Shown here in pieces: positions 61,309 through 64,000 of a stretch of 64,000 nucleotides of DNA; the first letter of the stretch is position 1; each line of letters begins with the position of its first letter. The stretch covers positions 4,759,602-4,823,601 of the forward strand of contig NZ_KK853997.1 in NCBI RefSeq assembly GCF_000696185.1, in the 5' to 3' direction. The notes beneath the pieces were generated by a model, which worked only from the letters and a program-made list of their open reading frames with translations, was not told the DNA's origin and ran no database searches. The translations under genes were made by a program, and so were the position numbers. Source of the DNA: Kitasatospora cheerisanensis KCTC 2395 (lineage in GTDB: Bacteria > Actinomycetota > Actinomycetes > Streptomycetales > Streptomycetaceae).

Positions 61309-61935
61309 GTGATCCGCACCAGCTCCGTCCGCCGACTGCGCGCCGCCATCGGCATCGCGGTCGCCGCCGCCGCGCTCACCGCCTGCGGCGGGGCACCGGC
61401 GCACCAGGGAGCCGCCGCCGTGGTCGGCGACGAGAGGATCAGCATCGCGCAGGTGGAGGCGCGGGTGTCGGCGGTCCGCGAGGGCGGCGCCGCGCAGACC
61501 GGCGCGCAGGCCAACGAACAGCCCGGGCTGGCCCGGCACGCGGTGTCCGAGCTGATCCTCGACAAGGTCATCGACCGGGCACTGACGGACCGCCGGCTCA
61601 CGGTCAGCGCGAGCGAGATCGGCGCCGCCCGGTCCGCGGACGTCCGCACCGTCGGCGGCGAGACCAAGCTGACCGAGCTGCTGCGCACCAAGCAGGGCGT
61701 CCCGGCCGACGGCATCGACGACTTCTACCGGCAGCAGATCGGCCTCACCAAGCTGGCCGGCGGCCAGGACCCGAACGGCCCCGACGGCGACGCCGCCATC
61801 CGCAAGGCCCTGGTGGAGGCCGGCAGCGCCCTGCACATCGTGGTCAACCCCCGCTACGGGAGCTGGAACACCACCCGGATCGGCCTCACGGACACCGAGG
61901 ACAACTGGCTGCCGCGCAGCATCCGCACGCTCTGA
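61309..61935 (+). CDS. SurA N-terminal-domain lipoprotein
   Basis: A 208-residue lipoprotein with signal RRLRAAIGIAVAAAALTAC. The mature part (AAAVVGDERISIAQVEARV, SELILDKVIDRALTDRRL) resembles the SurA/PrsA-type chaperone N-terminal domain but lacks a complete PPIase domain. It presumably helps fold exported proteins. Such a gene is usual downstream of mfd in Streptomyces. The GTG at 61309 follows CAGGAGG. Confidence 0.88.
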   Translation: MIRTSSVRRLRAAIGIAVAAAALTACGGAPAHQGAAAVVGDERISIAQVEARVSAVREGGAAQTGAQANEQPGLARHAVSELILDKVIDRALTDRRLTVSASEIGAARSADVRTVGGETKLTELLRTKQGVPADGIDDFYRQQIGLTKLAGGQDPNGPDGDAAIRKALVEAGSALHIVVNPRYGSWNTTRIGLTDTEDNWLPRSIRTL

Positions 61936-61942
61936 CCCGGCA

Positions 61943-61970
61943 CCCGGCCCCGCCCGCCGGCGGGGCCGGG
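61943..61970. terminator. Bidirectional terminator
   Basis: A 12-bp stem (61943-61954 with 61959-61970) with a 4-nt loop, between converging genes. Confidence 0.7.
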
Positions 61971-61971
61971 A

Positions 61972-62160
61972 TCAGTACAGCTCCGGCTGGCACAGCGGCA
62001 GTTCGCAGCTGCCGCCCCACGAGGTGTCGCCGGACGGCGTCGCGTCCGCCCGGACCACCGCAGCCGCCCCGGGCCGCGCCGCCGCGACCACCGCGGGGGC
62101 CGCCCCGGCGAAGGCGAGCAGCAGACCGGCGAAGGCGACGGTGCGGGCGAACGGCTTCAT
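61972..62160 (-). CDS. Small secreted peptide with two cysteines
   Basis: A 62-residue protein. It has a clear signal peptide (MKPFARTVAFAGLLLAFAGA with likely cleavage after AAPAVVAA or AAA). The mature part of about 30-35 residues ends SGDTSWGGSCELPLCQPELY, with Cys52 and Cys57 able to form a small loop. The ATG at 62160 is backed by AGGAGGACTCC, one of the best ribosome sites in the window, so it is very likely translated. It is divergent from a LuxR-type regulator and shares a sequence box with it. The function is unknown; a peptide signal or small antimicrobial are possibilities. Confidence 0.72.
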   Translation of the reverse strand: MKPFARTVAFAGLLLAFAGAAPAVVAAARPGAAAVVRADATPSGDTSWGGSCELPLCQPELY

Positions 62161-62196
62161 GGCGGAGTCCTCCTGAGGGTGGGGAAGAAGAGTGGG

Positions 62197-62207
62197 ATCT
62201 TGCTGCC
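62197..62207 (-). promoter_or_regulatory. GGCAGCAAGAT box in the peptide leader
   Basis: Read on the peptide strand, GGCAGCAAGAT ends 36 bases before the peptide ATG. The identical 11-mer occurs before the divergent regulator gene. Confidence 0.55.
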
Positions 62208-62295
62208 GGGCCCCGCTCGGGGCCCGGCGCCTGCCAACTAGCATGGCCACCCCGAGGTGCCCGAACCATCGGTCGGCCACCTCACCAACTGCTCT

Positions 62296-62306
62296 GGCAG
62301 CAAGAT
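62296..62306 (+). promoter_or_regulatory. GGCAGCAAGAT box in the regulator leader
   Basis: Second copy, in the same orientation relative to its own gene, ending 15 bases before the LuxR-type regulator ATG. Together with 62197-62207 it forms an 11-bp inverted repeat across the shared promoter region. Confidence 0.55.
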
Positions 62307-62321
62307 GACCGGGGGACGAAA

Positions 62322-63347
62322 ATGGACCTGTCGGCCCAAACTCCGTGCACCGGAGCCGAGTTCGTACCCGACCCGGCCGACGCCGCGGCCTACGCCTGGG
62401 TGCTGGAGCACGGCCGCCTGGACCCAGTCGCGCTGGCCGCCCACCTCGGCCGCCAGGGCCTCGACCCGTCCGCCGCCGCCACCGCCCTGGACCGCCTGAC
62501 GGCCTGGCAGCTGCTCCAGCCCGACCCCGGCGACCCCGGCCGCTGCCGGGCCCTGCCCCCGCAGACCGCGATCGCCGCGCTGGCCGCCCCCGTCGAGGCC
62601 GCGATCCAGCGCAGCCGCGCCGAACTCGCCCACCGCCAGGCCCAGGTGGCCGGCTTCCTGGCCTACCACCGGCAGGCCGCCCGGGAGACCGGTGGCGCCG
62701 AGATCGAGGTCATCGCCGACCTCCAGGACGTCCGCGCCGCCCTCGACCGGGCCTCCGCCGAGTGCCGCAGCGAGGTGCTCACCAGCCAGCCCGGCGGCGG
62801 CTCCCGCGTCCCCGCCGCGATGGAGGAGGCCCTGCGCCGCGACCGCGCCCTGCTCGGCCGCGGCGTCCGGATGCGCACCCTCTACCACCACACCGCCCGC
62901 TTCAACGGCCCCAGCCAGGCCTACGTGGAAGCCGCCACCGCCCTCGGCGCCGAGTACCGCACCGCCCACGAGCTGTTCGGCCGGCTCATCGTCTTCGACC
63001 GCGAACTCGCCTTCCTCCCGCTCAGCGACGGCACCTGGGGCGCGGTCGTGGTCCGGCAGGAAGCCCTGCTCGCCTACCTGTGCGGCATCTTCGAACAGGC
63101 CTGGACGCTCGCCCGCCCGTTCGCCGCCGCCGCCGAGGACGGCCTCGAACAGGTCTCCCAGGAACTCGACCGCACCATCGTCCGGATGCTCGCCGCCGGC
63201 CTCAAGGACGAGGCCATCGCCCGCCGCCTCGGCATGTCGCTGCGCACCGCGCGCCGCCACATCGCCGACATCATGGACGAGTTGGGCGCCGAGAGCCGCT
63301 TCCAGGCCGGCGTCGCCGCCGCGAAGGCCGGCCTGCTCGACGACTGA
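62322..63347 (+). CDS. TrmB-like/LuxR-type HTH transcriptional regulator
   Basis: A 341-residue regulator. The N-terminal part (AAYAWVLEHGRLDPVALAAHLGRQGLDPSAAATALDRL) is a winged-helix like TrmB regulators. The middle part (VLTSQPGG, RALLGRGVRMRTLYHH, GRLIVFDRELAFLPL) resembles the effector domain of that class. The C-terminus is a LuxR HTH (MLAAGLKDEAIARRLGMSLRTARRHIADIM). It has no phospho-receiver, so it probably senses a ligand. The ATG at 62322 follows GGGGGACG. The divergent neighbour encodes a secreted peptide. Confidence 0.9.
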   Translation: MDLSAQTPCTGAEFVPDPADAAAYAWVLEHGRLDPVALAAHLGRQGLDPSAAATALDRLTAWQLLQPDPGDPGRCRALPPQTAIAALAAPVEAAIQRSRAELAHRQAQVAGFLAYHRQAARETGGAEIEVIADLQDVRAALDRASAECRSEVLTSQPGGGSRVPAAMEEALRRDRALLGRGVRMRTLYHHTARFNGPSQAYVEAATALGAEYRTAHELFGRLIVFDRELAFLPLSDGTWGAVVVRQEALLAYLCGIFEQAWTLARPFAAAAEDGLEQVSQELDRTIVRMLAAGLKDEAIARRLGMSLRTARRHIADIMDELGAESRFQAGVAAAKAGLLDD

Positions 63348-63528
63348 CCTGCCCTCCGCCTGTCCCCCGGCCTGCCCCCGCCCGTCACGCGGTCCCGTTA
63401 CCGGCCCTCCGTTACCGGCCGTCCGGGACCGGCATTCCGTGACTGTCCGTCAATCCCGCCGCCCCGCAGTATTGATGTCAGCGGGGCACACCGGGCCCCA
63501 CCGGGACAGCGGAGACGGAGGCGACACC

Positions 63529-63942
63529 ATGCAGTGGGGACAGGACGAAGAACGTCCGGCCGACCCGGAGACCGAGGTCGTCGCCTTCCTGAACCGCCGC
63601 CTCGGCACCGGCCCGGCACTGCTCTGGACCGACGGCGAACCCCCCGGCGGCAACCCGCCGGGCACCGCCCCGACCCACGGCGCGGCCCGCTGGGCCGACA
63701 CCCTGCGTCGCCACCTCGGCCGCCCCGTCGAACCCGCCGGCCGGCTGACCGCCCCGGAGGACGGCAGCCTGCTGCTCTTCCAGCACCACGGCGGCAGCCG
63801 GGTCAGGCTCACCGGCACCGCGACCCACCAGGACGTCCGACTCCGCCCCGGCCACTGGCTGCTGCTGCCCCCGGGCTGCGGCTGCGACCTCCAGTGCCGC
63901 CCCGGCGCCGAACCCCTGGCCCTGCGGATCCCCACCGCCTGA
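63529..63942 (+). CDS. Cupin-like small protein of unknown function
   Basis: A 137-residue soluble protein. The second half (LLLFQHHGGSRVRLTGTATHQDVRLRPGHWLLLPPGCGCDL) has the alternating strands and G-x-x-LLPPG turn of a cupin barrel, with candidate metal-binding His residues. A Pro/Gly stretch splits it from the N-terminal helix. The ATG at 63529 follows GGAGACGGAGGCGAC. In the 181 bases upstream, the sequence CCGTTACCGGCC recurs as a short direct repeat. The function is not recognised. Confidence 0.7.
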   Translation: MQWGQDEERPADPETEVVAFLNRRLGTGPALLWTDGEPPGGNPPGTAPTHGAARWADTLRRHLGRPVEPAGRLTAPEDGSLLLFQHHGGSRVRLTGTATHQDVRLRPGHWLLLPPGCGCDLQCRPGAEPLALRIPTA

Positions 63943-64000
63943 CCCACCCGCACCACCGGCCGCACCCCGGGCGAACACGCCCCGAGCGGCCCGATTCCTC
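63943..64000. other. Window end, no feature seen
   Basis: 58 bases after the cupin-like gene; nothing can be assigned before the window ends. Confidence 0.5.

Overview
The window is very GC-rich actinobacterial chromosome, almost certainly Streptomycetaceae (Streptomyces, Kitasatospora or a close relative). The evidence is the G/C-biased third codon positions, frequent GTG starts, Tat and lipobox signal peptides, orphan LuxR regulators, SUKH-family proteins, and the housekeeping order pmt-rsmI-metG-tatD-rsmA-ispE-ABC-F, galE, glmU-prs-rplY-pth, ppc and mfd. This looks like core chromosome with an accessory-flavoured stretch near 34.9-50 kb. I see no integrase, transposase, phage module or CRISPR array.

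Layout. 0-5.5 kb: envelope genes (end of a membrane protein, a DMFase-like lipoprotein, a transpeptidase PBP, protein O-mannosyltransferase). 5.6-14.5 kb: translation and isoprenoid housekeeping (rsmI, a zinc-ribbon protein, metG, tatD, rsmA, ispE), an aldo/keto reductase and an ABC-F ATPase. 14.5-21.5 kb: FUSC transporter, tRNA-Thr, two LuxR-type response regulators, galE and a CapD-like dehydratase. 21.5-25.6 kb: a MarR/methyltransferase divergent pair with palindromic operators, a DMT exporter, and a TetR/desaturase pair with a long dyad operator. 25.8-33.4 kb: tRNA-Gln, glmU, prs, rplY, pth, a small cell-wall-type protein and ppc. 33.5-45.8 kb: an orphan histidine kinase, a YwqJ-deaminase/SUKH-3 pair, a nucleotide-sugar cassette (Gfo/Idh/MocA oxidoreductase, epimerase, two DegT aminotransferases), then a WHH-nuclease/SUKH-1 fusion, a deaminase/SUKH-4 fusion and a DivIVA-like coiled-coil protein. 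45.8-50 kb: copper/haem genes (Dyp peroxidase, PCu(A)C chaperone, CopC) and a UDP-sugar 6-dehydrogenase. 50.3-64 kb: mfd, a palindromic repeat, a DUF4352 lipoprotein, an HTH/adenine-methylase/specificity fusion, a membrane protein coupled to a Ser/Thr kinase, a secreted beta-helix protein, a SurA-like lipoprotein, a secreted peptide divergent from a LuxR-type regulator, and a cupin-like protein.

A pervasive feature is that nine otherwise well-formed genes are broken by net -1 frame changes. Nearly all sit in a run of three or four C or G that would restore the frame if it had one more base. I read these mainly as base-calling errors, and each affected gene is annotated over its full span.

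The most interesting candidates are: (1) the secreted two-cysteine peptide and LuxR-type regulator, which share an 11-bp box in both leaders; (2) the toxin-domain/SUKH fusions flanking a sugar cassette; (3) the HTH/methylase/specificity fusion next to a membrane protein and Ser/Thr kinase.
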